DNA of 64,000 nucleotides, taken from assembly GCF_000719335.1 (NCBI RefSeq), contig NZ_JOGB01000010.1, forward strand, positions 62,001 to 126,000, given 5' to 3'. The stretch is from Streptomyces sp. NRRL S-87. GTDB taxonomy: Bacteria > Actinomycetota > Actinomycetes > Streptomycetales > Streptomycetaceae. The translations under genes were made by a program, and so were the position numbers. The notes under the pieces are model-generated. The model ran no database searches and was not told where the DNA came from. It saw only the letters and a list, made by a program, of their open reading frames with translations. This document shows, in pieces, positions 32,252-41,638 of the stretch. Each line of letters begins with the position of its first letter. The stretch's first letter is position 1.

Positions 32252-33420
32252 TTGATCTGAGAGCTTCGGGGAAGTTGCCTGCCCGCAACCCGGCCGTCCG
32301 GGCTGCGGCGCAGCTGGCGAGGGGTGCGACTGCGACCTCTGGTTCGGTCATGTCGAGGGGTGATGGGCTGTCATCGGGCCCCGGCAGACTCGACGACGCC
32401 GATACGACGGCCTCGTTCTCGGCATGCCCGCGCGATGGCTGATGGACTGGGATGCGGGTGCCCCGGCGGGCCAGGCACGGGCGGCCGTCCGCCGCTGGAC
32501 GACCGGCCGGTGGGGATGCCGACTGGAGGACGGTCAGCCGGCCTCGGGGACCGTCCAGACCCGGGCGGCGCGGTCATCCGCGCTCTGGAGGTCGGGCAGC
32601 CACTCGTCGCGGTACGGACGGTTGCTCACGGCGCGTCCCATCGGCGCTGCGGCTGGCCCGCAGCTCGGCGGCCATGCCTGTGCTGCCGCTGCCGCTGCCG
32701 CTGCCGAGGGTGTAGTGGGTGCCGGGTGCCATACGGTCGCTTGCGCTAGCCGTCGTCCCCCGGCGCGACCTAGAAGCCGTCGTGGACCGAGCCGCACCGT
32801 GTCATGGGCGGGCCCCCCGAGGCCGGTGTAGGCGATATCCCCCGCCATCGCCGCCGAGGCCCTGGCAGGTTTCTCTCGACGATGAATCTTCATGCGCACC
32901 TCAATTCCTTTGGTCGAAGGAGTGGGTGCCCGGAAGCCTGCCAGACGGATCGTGCGGAGAATTCCGGCAAACCGGAACAGGCCTCGAGATATCAGAATGT
33001 CACGTGCACATCTGATCTGATGACACGTCAATTCCCTTTAAAATTAAGGAGGTTGCAACCGTCGTCATGCCAAGGTCCATACCTTTTCGGTGATGCTGTT
33101 ACAAGATCAAGACAAATAACCCAAGCTTACTGACGGGAATTCAGTCAAGGATTCACCTAAACACTACCGGTCGAATTCACCCTGCTACGAGCCGTGAGAA
33201 GTGCCGCCGCCGTCCGGCTTGAGGGTTCCCGCCTCTCAGGGAGAGCAGCGCCTCCAAGACGGCTGATCGACATTCCGCGCAAGGGTGTTGAGCGACTCGG
33301 GCCTACCTGCGGAGCCGGTCGGGCGACCCCGTGTGCGGCTCGACCCGAGGGAGCGGGGGTGCCGGGCGGGCGCGTCGCTGACGCGTTCCCCCGGGCCAAT
33401 TGCCGGCGGACCGGGCGGGC
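32252..33420. other. 1.17-kb stretch without a confirmed gene
   Basis: Contains the promoter region of the protease operon at its left side. On the minus strand at 32534-32640 a short piece (RPYRDEWLPDLQSADDRAAR) looks protein-like but is not part of a complete gene. A (GCC/GCT-rich) run at 32690-32710 encodes Gly-Ser repeats on the minus strand. From about 33000 to 33180 the sequence is unusually AT-rich for this genome and carries no gene; it may be a control region or imported DNA. Confidence 0.45.
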
Positions 33421-34683
33421 TCACGGTCCGGGCGTGGTGGTGTCCTCGTCGGTCAGGCGGGCCCTCCAGTCGCGGACGTACGCGTCGGGCATGGAGGCGA
33501 GGCGTGCGATCTCCGCGTCCCCGCGTCCGTCGGACCAGGCCAGGATGCGCGTCACGGTGCGGTTGCGGGCGGCGCGGAAGTCCTTGAGCATGCTTTCCAG
33601 GCGTTCGACCTCCGCGGCCTCGCACACGAGTTGCCGGTCGACGGCGGAGCGTTCCTCGTCGCGCAGGCGCCGTAGATGGGCGGTCAGGCCCGTCAGGGCC
33701 AGGCCGTGTTCGTGCGCGGCGTTCTGGAACCCTTCGGCCAGGGACGCCAGCACGCGGTCGGGGACGTCGGCGAGGGTGGCCCCGAGGGGCTTGGCCGCCT
33801 CCCAGGTGGCGCGTCCGGCCTCCGTCGTCTCCAGCCAGGCGCGGGCGTCGGTGGGGGTTCGGTCGCCGCAGGCCCGTGCGCGGTAGGCGTACAGGGCGGC
33901 ACGGTGGCCGTAGAAGGCGAATCCTTCCTCTATCTGCTGGTCTGCGGCGCGGCACACCCGTCCCGGTACGCCGCCGTAGCCGTCATGGGGACTGTAGTCG
34001 GCATAGGCGTCGAGTTCCGCGTCCGTGGCGAGGCCCCAGGACGGCTCGCAGAGCTCGGGGTTGGCGTCGAGGAAGGCGCCGACCTCGACGCGCCATCCCG
34101 GGACGGGCGTCGTGCGGGGCCTGGGCCAGAGGAGCTTCCCCGAGGGGTCGAAGGCGGGGGTTGCGGCCTGCTCGATGTCGTCCCACGCGGTGGCGGCCTC
34201 GGCCGACCATTCCAGCTCGCCCGCGGGCCCGATCCGGTGGATCGAGTCCACCAGCCGCTGCACGGCGGGCAGGAGGCGCTGCGCGAGCGCGTGGAGTTCG
34301 TCAGCGCTGAAGAAGTGCCAGGCGCAGCCGTGCTGTTCGTCGTGGGTGAGGTGGCCGAGCAGCTGCACCATGATTCCGGGATCGGGGACGGTCCCGTCGC
34401 CGAGTGCTTTGCGGGGGAGGCCGGGGAGGCGGTTGCCGAGGGATTCCTTCGGGGCCCGCCAGTCGGTGTCGCCGAACCAGACGGCGCCGTCACGTGCGTC
34501 CACGGCCAGCCACTGGTGGTAGCTGGTTCCCGGGCCGTAGCGCCGGTCCTGCTGCTCGGCGTGCTCGTCGTGCCATACGTACTCGGCCGGGGGCGGGTCG
34601 AGCTCTGCGGCCATGAACCCGTCCTCGGGGCGGTAGCCGGTGAGGACGTGGGCCGTTCTGGGCGCGCTGTCGGCTGCGGTCAT
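33421..34683 (-). CDS. Hypothetical protein, 420 aa
   Basis: An intact soluble protein, MTAADSAPRTAHVLTGYRPE. The N-terminal two thirds are Trp- and acidic-rich without known motif (WHDEHAEQQDRRYGPGTSYH, GAVWFGDTDWRAPKESLGNR, HGCAWHFFSADELHALAQRL). Residues ~300-420 are helical and end in what looks like a helix-turn-helix (NRTVTRILAWSDGRGDAEIA, LASMPDAYVRDWRARL), similar to C-terminal DNA-binding segments of Streptomyces small regulators. This suggests a DNA-linked role, but it is unproven. It stands alone with no adjacent gene in the same direction. Confidence 0.65.
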   Translation of the reverse strand: MTAADSAPRTAHVLTGYRPEDGFMAAELDPPPAEYVWHDEHAEQQDRRYGPGTSYHQWLAVDARDGAVWFGDTDWRAPKESLGNRLPGLPRKALGDGTVPDPGIMVQLLGHLTHDEQHGCAWHFFSADELHALAQRLLPAVQRLVDSIHRIGPAGELEWSAEAATAWDDIEQAATPAFDPSGKLLWPRPRTTPVPGWRVEVGAFLDANPELCEPSWGLATDAELDAYADYSPHDGYGGVPGRVCRAADQQIEEGFAFYGHRAALYAYRARACGDRTPTDARAWLETTEAGRATWEAAKPLGATLADVPDRVLASLAEGFQNAAHEHGLALTGLTAHLRRLRDEERSAVDRQLVCEAAEVERLESMLKDFRAARNRTVTRILAWSDGRGDAEIARLASMPDAYVRDWRARLTDEDTTTPGP

Positions 34684-34902
34684 GAGGGGTTTCCTCTCCG
34701 TGGAACGTCAACCGCGGCAAACGTAGTGCGCCCGTCCCGCAATAGTTTAACTTTCAGCCACCGTGTCCGGTAGTCGGACACGGTGGGAAGTCAGGAGGAC
34801 GGGGAGGTCTACGCGCGTGCGGCGGCCGCGAAGTTGGCCACTTTTCACGTGACCTCCCTGGCCCGTTCACGTCGCCCGACCACCGGCGGCGCGGCCCGTG
34901 TC

Positions 34903-35811
34903 CTACGAGAGCGCGGCCAGCGCTTGCGCGGCGAGCATCTGTTCCAGGTCCAGGACGGCGCGCGGGGTGTGCCGGGTGTCGATGCGGACGGCGTAGATGA
35001 AGCGCGTCAGCTGCGGCTCGGCCAGGGGGCGGGCCACGACCTGGGTGTTGGCGCGGGGCAGGGCGAGCCTCGGCATGACGGCCACGCACAGGCCGGCGGC
35101 CACGAACCCGAGCACGGTGTTGAAGTCGTCCCCCTCGTATTGCAGGCGGGCCTGGAAGCCGGGCGTCTTGGCCATCTGGGAGAGCAGTTCCAGGCGCAGC
35201 GCGGCCTCGGGAGCCGCGATCCACGTCTCGGACGCGAGGCTGGCCAGGTCGATGACCTCCCTGTCGGCCAGGGGGTGGTGTGCCGGGACCACGGCCACGA
35301 CCGGGTCCCGCGCCACCAGCGTGCGGCGCAGCGTTCTGGGCGGGGGGACGGGGATGAAGTCGTAGTCGTAGCTCAGGGCCAGGTCCATGTCCCCCCGCTT
35401 GAGCCGGTGGTAGCCGGCTTCGGGCTCCAGCTGGCTGAGGCTGACCTGGACGTGCGGGTAGGCCGCGTGGAGTCGGGCCAGGGCCTGGGGAACGATGCCG
35501 GTGGCGGCCGAGGCGAAGGCTGCCAGCCGGATCCGTCCGGCCGTACCGGCGCGCATGGCGCCGAGTTCGGCCGAGGCCGCCGCCAGCGCACTGCGGACGC
35601 CCTGTTCCGCGTCGAGGAGGACCTCGCCGGCGGGTGTGGCGCGTACGGGGCGGCGCTCCAGGACCCTGAGGCCGGCGCGGCGTTCGAGTTCGGCGATCTG
35701 CTGCGAGACGGCGGGCGCGCTGTAGCCGAGTTCGCGTGCGGCGGCGCTGAAGGAGCCGTGCCGTACGACGGCTTCGAGGGTGGCGAGCAGGCGGGGGTCG
35801 AGTCCATGCAC
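34903..35811 (-). CDS. LysR-family transcriptional regulator
   Basis: 302 residues. The N-terminal winged helix-turn-helix is clear: LLATLEAVVRHGSFSAAARE, LGYSAPAVSQQIAELERRAG, LRVLERRPVRATPAGEVLLD. The effector-binding domain follows (PHVQVSLSQLEPEAGYHRLK, DLALSYDYDFIPVPPPRTLR, VGFVAAGLCVAVMPRLALP). LysR proteins usually control a neighbouring divergent gene. To the right, 467 bp separate it from a GntR-permease operon on the other strand, a possible target. Confidence 0.9.
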   Translation of the reverse strand: MHGLDPRLLATLEAVVRHGSFSAAARELGYSAPAVSQQIAELERRAGLRVLERRPVRATPAGEVLLDAEQGVRSALAAASAELGAMRAGTAGRIRLAAFASAATGIVPQALARLHAAYPHVQVSLSQLEPEAGYHRLKRGDMDLALSYDYDFIPVPPPRTLRRTLVARDPVVAVVPAHHPLADREVIDLASLASETWIAAPEAALRLELLSQMAKTPGFQARLQYEGDDFNTVLGFVAAGLCVAVMPRLALPRANTQVVARPLAEPQLTRFIYAVRIDTRHTPRAVLDLEQMLAAQALAALS

Positions 35812-36243
35812 GGGCGTTAAGGCTCACTTATCTGTCGCGAAGATGTGTTTTCTTGTGATTGAAGATGAACGCCAGCAGGATTCTTGCTCGCGGCGAGAAA
35901 ACGCAAGCGCCCCCGTGGGCCGCGGTCCTCATCCGCCGTCACGGTGACCTGTGCCTGCCAGTACCGCTCCACCCGCGCCGCAACCGGCCACCGCGGGGAC
36001 GATCCGGCTCCGGCGACCGAGGTACCCCCTGCCCGAGAGGAAGTGGTACGCCATGCCCCAGCCGCCCTTGGCCGGACTCCCCTGCTTCGCCACCCCGCCG
36101 GGACGGCGGTGGGACCTGCCCGCCGCGGTGCCGCCCGTGGCCTCCTGGACCGCTTCCGCGCAGCCGGCGGCCGCGCCGCGCTCCCCTCTCGGGGCGTGCC
36201 GGAGGCAGAAGCGGAGGTGGTCGAGCGGGCCGGCGGGCTGGTC
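35812..36243. other. Intergenic region between LysR and the GntR operon
   Basis: About 430 bp. Plus-strand frames encode protein-like scraps (RYPLPERKWYAMPQPPLAGL near 36021-36085), but no start or domain is identified, so they may be a relic. It should carry the LysR promoter near 35820-35870, where the DNA is AT-richer. Confidence 0.4.
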
Positions 36244-36296
36244 TTGACACCCCGGGGTGCACCCAGCAAGATCACAGCGTGAACCTGTCAGACAGC
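36244..36296 (+). promoter_or_regulatory. Probable leaderless promoter with overlapping operator for the GntR gene
   Basis: TTGACA (36244-36249) and CAAGAT (36267-36272) are 17 bp apart. Transcription would start about 7 nt later, at or next to the GTG 36279, so the mRNA probably has no leader. Just inside the gene lies CTGTCAGACAG (36286-36296), a perfect 11-bp palindrome followed by CCAGACAGG, which could be the autoregulatory site. The -10 match is weak. Confidence 0.45.
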
Positions 36297-37010
36297 CAGA
36301 CAGGTGGCCCCCTTCCGCGACGCGTGAGCGCCATGGAAGCGGTCTTCGGCCACCTGCGCAGCGCCATCGAACGCGGTGAGTACGCCGTAGGCGACAAGCT
36401 CCCCTCCGAAGCCGAGTTGTGCCGCACCCTCGAGGTCAGTCGGCCCGTCCTACGGGAGGCACTGCGGGCCCTGCAGGCCATGGGGTTGACCGTCTCCAGG
36501 AGCGGCAAGGGCACGTTCGTCCTGGCGAACACGGTCGAGGACCCCACCTTCGGCGACTACGCCGCCAGCGACCTGCTGGAAGTGCGCCGGCACGTCGAGA
36601 TCCCGGTCGCCGGGTACGCCGCACTGCGCCGCACCCCCGAGGACCTGGACCATCTGAACCATCTGCTGGACCGGATGGAGCAGGAGAACGACACCACCGC
36701 CTGGGTGGCCATGGACACCGTCTTCCACCTGGCGGTGGCCGAGGCCTCCCGCAATCCCGTCTTCCGCCGCGTCATCGAGGAGATCCGCGACGCACTGGCG
36801 CGTCAGTCGACCTTCCTCAACGAACTGGGCGGCCGGCGCGAGCAGTCCAACTGCGAGCACCGGGCCATCCTCGAAGCGCTGGCCGACGGCAGCGAGCACG
36901 ACGCGGTGGAGGCCATGTCCCACCACCTGCTACGGGTCGAGACGACCCTCACCGACATCGTGCGCCCCCAGCGCGCGACCGCCCCTACGGAAGGCAGACC
37001 CGAGGCGTGA
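36279..37010 (+). CDS. FadR/GntR-family transcriptional regulator
   Basis: 243 residues. The GntR winged helix-turn-helix is at about 15-80 (AVFGHLRSAIERGEYAVGDK, LPSEAELCRTLEVSRPVLRE, ALRALQAMGLTVSRSGKGTF). The all-helical FCD effector domain occupies ~95-230 and contains the usual metal/ligand-binding positions (DTVFHLAVAEASRNPVFRRV, SNCEHRAILEALADGSEHDA, HHLLRVETTL). The start GTG is at 36279. The stop overlaps the permease start by 4 bp (GTGA), so it most likely controls uptake by that permease and itself. Confidence 0.9.
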   Translation: MNLSDSQTGGPLPRRVSAMEAVFGHLRSAIERGEYAVGDKLPSEAELCRTLEVSRPVLREALRALQAMGLTVSRSGKGTFVLANTVEDPTFGDYAASDLLEVRRHVEIPVAGYAALRRTPEDLDHLNHLLDRMEQENDTTAWVAMDTVFHLAVAEASRNPVFRRVIEEIRDALARQSTFLNELGGRREQSNCEHRAILEALADGSEHDAVEAMSHHLLRVETTLTDIVRPQRATAPTEGRPEA

Positions 37011-38446
37011 GCGAGCAGTTCCTCAAAGACGAGAAGCGCCCCACGACCCGTCACGTCGACGCCGGCGACACCGGCTACAGCAAGTCCTTGAAGCCCCGGC
37101 ACGTCAACATGATCGCCATCGGCGGCGCGATCGGTACGGGGCTCTTCCTCGGCGCGGGCGGCCGCCTCGCCGACGCCGGCCCCTCACTGTTCGTCGCCTA
37201 CGCCGTCTGCGGGATCTTCGCGTTCCTCGTGGTGCGCGCGCTCGGCGAACTGGTCCTGTACCGGCCGTCCTCCGGCGCCTTCGTCTCCTACGCCCGGGAG
37301 TTCCTCGGGGAGAAGGGCGCCTACACCGCGGGCTGGATGTACTTCCTCAACTGGGCCACCACGGGCATCGCCGACATCACCGCGGTCGCCACGTACACCC
37401 ACTACTGGCACCTGTTCTCCGAGGTCCCCCAGTGGGTGATCGCCCTCATAGCCCTGGCCGTGGTCCTCACCGTGAACCTCATCTCGGTGCGGATCTTCGG
37501 CGAACTGGAGTTCTGGTTCGCCATCGTCAAGGTCGGCGCCCTGGTCGTCTTCATGGGGATCGCGATCTTCCTCCTCGCCACCCGGCACCCCGTCGACGGC
37601 ACCGTCCCCGGCCCCGCCCTGATCACGGGCAACGGCGGGATCTTCCCCAACGGCCTGCTTCCCATGCTGCTGATCATCCAGGGCGTCGTCTTCGCCTACG
37701 CCTCCGTCGAACTGGTCGGCGTCACGGCCGGCGAGACGGAGAACCCCGAGGAGATCATGCCGAAGGCGATCAACTCGATCATGTGGCGCGTGGGCCTCTT
37801 CTACGTCGGCTCGGTCGTCCTGCTGTCGATGCTCATGCCGTGGAGCAGCTACAGCGCCGGTCAGAGCCCGTTCGTGACCGTGCTCTCCCACATCGGCGTC
37901 CCGGCGGCCGGCGATGTCATGAACCTGGTCGTACTCACAGCGGCGATGTCCTCGCTCAACTCCGGCCTCTACTCCACCGGCCGCATCCTGCGCTCGATGG
38001 CCGTCAACGGCTCCGCCCCGCGCTTCACCGCCCGGCTCAGCCGCACCCAGGTCCCCTACGGCGGCATCCTCCTCACCAGCGGCATGTGCGTTCTCGGCGT
38101 CGGGCTCAACTTCGTGGTTCCCGCCGACGCCTTCGAAATCGTGCTCAACCTCGCCGCGATCGGCATCCTCGCCACCTGGGGCATGATCATGGTCTGCCAC
38201 CTGCTCTTCTGGCGAAAGACCCGCAGCGGCGAGCTGGTCCGCCCCTCCTACCGCCTGCCGGGCTCCCCGTGGACCGAACTGGTGACGCTGGCCTTCCTCG
38301 TCTCCGTCCTGGTCCTCATGTACGCCGACGGAGGAGCGGCACGCACCACCGTGCTGTGCGTGCCGCTGATTGCCGCGGTGCTGGTCGCGGGCTGGTACGC
38401 GGTCCGCGGCCGGGTGGCCCAGGCCGCTGCCGGGAGCGACGGCTGA
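37007..38446 (+). CDS. Amino-acid permease of the APC superfamily (AnsP-like)
   Basis: 479 residues with 12 membrane helices. The signature SLKPRHVNMIAIGGAIGTGL then FLGAGGRLADAGPSLFVAY, and later YASVELVGVTAGETENPEEI, belong to the AAT group of APC transporters. HVDAGDTGYSKSLKPRH is shared with L-asparagine permeases, but specificity for asparagine is only a guess. Import would be driven by proton symport. It starts at GTG 37007, overlapping the GntR regulator by 4 bp, and is probably repressed by it in the absence of substrate. Confidence 0.9.
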   Translation: MSEQFLKDEKRPTTRHVDAGDTGYSKSLKPRHVNMIAIGGAIGTGLFLGAGGRLADAGPSLFVAYAVCGIFAFLVVRALGELVLYRPSSGAFVSYAREFLGEKGAYTAGWMYFLNWATTGIADITAVATYTHYWHLFSEVPQWVIALIALAVVLTVNLISVRIFGELEFWFAIVKVGALVVFMGIAIFLLATRHPVDGTVPGPALITGNGGIFPNGLLPMLLIIQGVVFAYASVELVGVTAGETENPEEIMPKAINSIMWRVGLFYVGSVVLLSMLMPWSSYSAGQSPFVTVLSHIGVPAAGDVMNLVVLTAAMSSLNSGLYSTGRILRSMAVNGSAPRFTARLSRTQVPYGGILLTSGMCVLGVGLNFVVPADAFEIVLNLAAIGILATWGMIMVCHLLFWRKTRSGELVRPSYRLPGSPWTELVTLAFLVSVLVLMYADGGAARTTVLCVPLIAAVLVAGWYAVRGRVAQAAAGSDG

Positions 38447-38774
38447 GCCGACACCCGCTTCTCTTCCTGCAGCGGGGGGGGCCAGGCCTCCCATCCCCGC
38501 GCCCACACCGGGCGCTCAGCCCCCGGTGTGAGCAGGACGCAGGCCGACCGGCCCTCCAAGGCGTACGCAGTTCGCCCTGGAGGGCCTCGCCGGCACCCCG
38601 AGTGGTAGCCGCGCCGCCCTCGGACATCCGGTCCGCGGCCCGGCCGCTGTGACGACCGCTGGTCACGGTCGGGCGGCCGCGCCGGCCTCCTGTCAGTCAC
38701 CATTCCCGCCGGACACACCACGCCCTAAACTGCGACCGCTCCGACAACTGTCGATCATCAGGAGGGCGCGCAGG

Positions 38775-39500
38775 ATGAACCGAGTACTGATCAGCGCATT
38801 CGCGGCCGTGACGTTAGTCGTGTCCGGGGGAAGTGCCGCCACCGCTTCCGACGGCGCTCCGCCGCGCACCACCCACGGCCCTTGCCAGTACACACAGACC
38901 CCGGACGAGCCGCCCGCGCGCTCCGTTCCCCTGCCGCCCGACCCGCGGCGCACCCCCAGCCGCGGCACGGTCGACATGGCTGTTCCGACCAGCCAGGGCC
39001 CGCTCCCGCTGCGTCTGGACCGGGCCAAGGCGCCGTGCACGGTCCAGAGTTTCCTGCACCTGGCACGGCACGGGTTCTACGACCGAACGGTGTGCCACCG
39101 TCTGACGGCGTATCCGACGCTGAAGGTCCTGCAGTGCGGCGACCCGACCGGTACCGGTGAGGGCGGGCCGGGATACAAGTACAAGGACGAGCTGCCGGTG
39201 GATCTGCCGCCCGCACCGACCGATCCGACCGGCGCGCGCCGCCTGTACGGGCGCGGCCTGCTGGCGATGGCCAACGCCGGTCCGGACACGAACGGCTCGC
39301 AGTTCTTCGTCGTCTACGGCGACTCCGCTCTTCGACCGAACTACACGGTGTTCGGCACGGTCGGCCCCGACGGCCTGGCCACACTCGACAAGACCGCCGC
39401 CGGAGGAATCGAGCCGACCGCGGAGAACCCGGCACCTGTCGACGGCGCACCCGTGCTGCGGACCGAACTGCTGCGCGTCCGGCCCTCCTGCCGGCGTTGA
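38775..39500 (+). CDS. Secreted cyclophilin-type peptidyl-prolyl isomerase
   Basis: 241 residues. Signal peptide MNRVLISAFAAVTLVVSGGS to about 25, then a Pro-rich linker with a conserved Cys (GPCQYTQTPDEPP). The cyclophilin domain at ~65-235 reads SFLHLARHGFYDRTVCHRLT (Arg at the active site), GDPTGTGEGGPGYKYKDELP and GLLAMANAGPDTNGSQFFVV, followed by NYTVFGTV. The residues around the active site match bacterial cyclophilins. It would catalyse cis-trans isomerisation of Xaa-Pro bonds in exported proteins. Start ATG 38775 has a GGAGG upstream. A strong terminator follows. Confidence 0.92.
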   Translation: MNRVLISAFAAVTLVVSGGSAATASDGAPPRTTHGPCQYTQTPDEPPARSVPLPPDPRRTPSRGTVDMAVPTSQGPLPLRLDRAKAPCTVQSFLHLARHGFYDRTVCHRLTAYPTLKVLQCGDPTGTGEGGPGYKYKDELPVDLPPAPTDPTGARRLYGRGLLAMANAGPDTNGSQFFVVYGDSALRPNYTVFGTVGPDGLATLDKTAAGGIEPTAENPAPVDGAPVLRTELLRVRPSCRR

Positions 39501-39502
39501 CT

Positions 39503-39560
39503 CCCCGCGGGCCGGCGCCGGAGCCGCGGTTGCGCAGCCTGCCGTCTCCGGCCCGCGGGG
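39503..39560. terminator. 13-bp stem hairpin after the isomerase gene
   Basis: CCCCGCGGGCCGG (39503-39515) pairs exactly with CCGGCCCGCGGGG (39548-39560), starting 2 bp after the stop, with a 32-nt loop. Confidence 0.65.
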
Positions 39561-39790
39561 CGCCGCCCGCGGCCCCGGTTTCCCCTCGGCTCGCGCGCGG
39601 GGAGAGGTGTCGTCCGGGAGCACCGGCCCGCCACCAGCGCCGTCCTGACCTGCCCGCAGCGTGATGCGCGGAATTCGACGCGGGACAGCCGTCGCCCGTC
39701 TGCATCCCGGTCCAGTGGGCATACGGGGTGAGTCGGGAAGGCGACCTCCGGCCGAACGCGGCCGCGAGGCGACGGACACGGGGAGGACCG

Positions 39791-41638
39791 ATGCCGACCG
39801 TTGTGCCGGGAAGACCTGCGGGCCCGCCGGAGGGGCGAGCCGGGCGCGGCCCCCGAGGCGGACGGGTTCCGCACCGGGCGCGAGGTCCGGAAGCCGGGTG
39901 GGGCGGTGGAAACGGGCGAGTGACGCAGGCTCCACGGGCCCGCTCGGCCGCCCCGGCCGGCCGCGCCGCGCCGCCGCGCGGGGTGGGCCGCACCGTCGGG
40001 TGGATCGGGGTCCTGACCGCCTGTCAGGCGGCTCTGCTGGTGGGCGCCGGTCTCCTGGTCACCGGCCCCGCCCGCCACCTGTGGCCGATGACGGCCGAGG
40101 ACGACGTCGTCACCGCCGTGGCGCGGATGCGCACGCCCGTCCTGACCGCGCTGTCCTCCGTCGCGTCGGGGGCGGGCGACACCCTGACCGTGGTCACCGC
40201 CTGCCTCGCGTGCTGCCTGGGGCTGGTCGTCGTGCCCCGGCTTCCCCTGTGGCGGCAGGCGGTGTTCCTCGCCCTCGCGGTGTCGCTCCAGTCACTGGTC
40301 TTCCTGGTCGTCACGGCGGCGGTCGAGCGGCACCGACCGGATGTGGACCGCCTCGACGGCTCCCTGCCCACCTCCAGTTACACCTCCGGCCACACGGGCG
40401 CGGCCACCGCCCTCTACGGGGGCCTGGCGGTACTGGCCCTGACCCGGCTCCGCGGGCCCTGGCGCCGGGCGGCGGCGGCCCTGCTGCTGGTGATCCCGCT
40501 CCTGGTGGGCGTCGCCCGGATCTACCGGGGCATGCACCACCCCACCGACATCGTGGGCGGCCTCGTCAACGGCTGCCTGTCGCTGGTGGTCGCCAGGCAC
40601 GCCGTTCTCGCCGAGGGACACGGGACGGCCCGGGCGGCCGGCCCGCCCGCCCCTGACACACCTCCCGCACCCGCACCGCATCCGGTTCCGGGGCGCTCCG
40701 GCCGCACGGTCGTGGTCTTCAACCCCACCCTCGTGGCCGCACCCGTCCTGCACGCCCTCGGTCGCGTGCTGGCCCGACACGGCTGCCCCGCCCCGTCGTA
40801 CGTCGCGACCACCGCCGAGGACCCCGGCGGCGGCCAGGCGGCGGAAGCGGTGCGGACCGGCGCGTCGCTGGTGGTGGTCTGCGGGGGCGACGGCACGGTA
40901 CGTGCCGCCGCCGACGCACTGGCCGGCACCGGGGTGCCGCTCGCGGTGGTGCCCTGCGGCACCGGGAACCTCCTGGCCCGCAACCTCGGCCTGCCGCCGG
41001 CCCCGACCGACGCCCTCGACGCCGCCCTGCACGGCACGGTGCACCCCATCGACCTCGGACGCGTCGAGGGCGACGGTCGCCCCGCCGCACTCTTCGCCGC
41101 CATGGCCGGCGCCGGCCTCGACGCCGCCATGGTCCAGCGCGCCAACGAGAGCGGCCGCGCCAAGTCCCTCCTCGGCTGGCCGGTCTACGTCCTGGCCGCC
41201 CTGCGCGTCCTGCGCACACCGCCCGTACGGGTGAGCATCCGCCTGGACGGCGGTCCGGTGCTGCACCGTCGCGCGCGCATGGTGCTCTGCGGGAACGTCG
41301 GCACCGTCCAGGGCGGGCTGCGCCTCCTGCCGGACGCACGCCCCGACGACGGGCGCCTCGACCTGATGGTCCTGCACCCGAAGGGGCCGCGCGGCTGGTT
41401 CGGGGCCGTCCGGGCGCTGCTGCGCGGCCGACGCCGCGGGCCCGGGGCGGACCGCCGTGGCGGCCCGGTCGAGTTCTTCGCCTTCCGGCGGGCCGAGTTC
41501 ACGTTCGAGACCCCCCGGCCCCGGGAGCTGGACGGGGACCCGGTGGGCCCCGGCCGGCGTCTGGAGGTCGAGGTCCGGCCGGGCGCGCTGGGCGTCCTGC
41601 TGCCCGTGACCGCACCCTCGTCCGCGCGGGAGGGCTGA
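39791..41638 (+). CDS. PAP2 phosphatase / diacylglycerol kinase fusion
   Basis: About 615 residues. Residues ~65-290 are a PAP2 (type 2 phosphatidic-acid phosphatase) domain with several membrane helices and the motifs AAVERHRPDVDR, SYTSGHTGAATALY and VARIYRGMHHPTDIVGG. Residues ~315-600 are a lipid kinase (DAGK/YegS-like) domain with RTVVVFNPT, LVVVCGGDGTVRAAADALAG and PCGTGNLLARNLGLP. One protein thus carries opposite activities: removing phosphate from and adding it to lipids. ATG 39791 is chosen as it is preceded by GGGGAGG. The unusually long Arg/Gly-rich N-terminus before the first helix is weakly constrained, so a later start (GTG 39920) is possible. First gene of a three-gene operon. 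Confidence 0.9.
   Translation: MPTVVPGRPAGPPEGRAGRGPRGGRVPHRARGPEAGWGGGNGRVTQAPRARSAAPAGRAAPPRGVGRTVGWIGVLTACQAALLVGAGLLVTGPARHLWPMTAEDDVVTAVARMRTPVLTALSSVASGAGDTLTVVTACLACCLGLVVVPRLPLWRQAVFLALAVSLQSLVFLVVTAAVERHRPDVDRLDGSLPTSSYTSGHTGAATALYGGLAVLALTRLRGPWRRAAAALLLVIPLLVGVARIYRGMHHPTDIVGGLVNGCLSLVVARHAVLAEGHGTARAAGPPAPDTPPAPAPHPVPGRSGRTVVVFNPTLVAAPVLHALGRVLARHGCPAPSYVATTAEDPGGGQAAEAVRTGASLVVVCGGDGTVRAAADALAGTGVPLAVVPCGTGNLLARNLGLPPAPTDALDAALHGTVHPIDLGRVEGDGRPAALFAAMAGAGLDAAMVQRANESGRAKSLLGWPVYVLAALRVLRTPPVRVSIRLDGGPVLHRRARMVLCGNVGTVQGGLRLLPDARPDDGRLDLMVLHPKGPRGWFGAVRALLRGRRRGPGADRRGGPVEFFAFRRAEFTFETPRPRELDGDPVGPGRRLEVEVRPGALGVLLPVTAPSSAREG

Noticed and set aside
35884..36282. A 132-codon plus-strand frame overlapping the GntR start
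   Set aside because: It has no domain or ribosome site and overlaps the proposed promoter and the first codon of a well supported gene. It may at most be a relic.
37184..38506. A 440-codon open frame on the minus strand opposite the permease gene
   Set aside because: It is a mirror of the permease, with a composition of acidic/Gly repeats typical of antisense frames in GC-rich DNA. It has no recognisable domain, and the plus-strand gene has clear membrane motifs.
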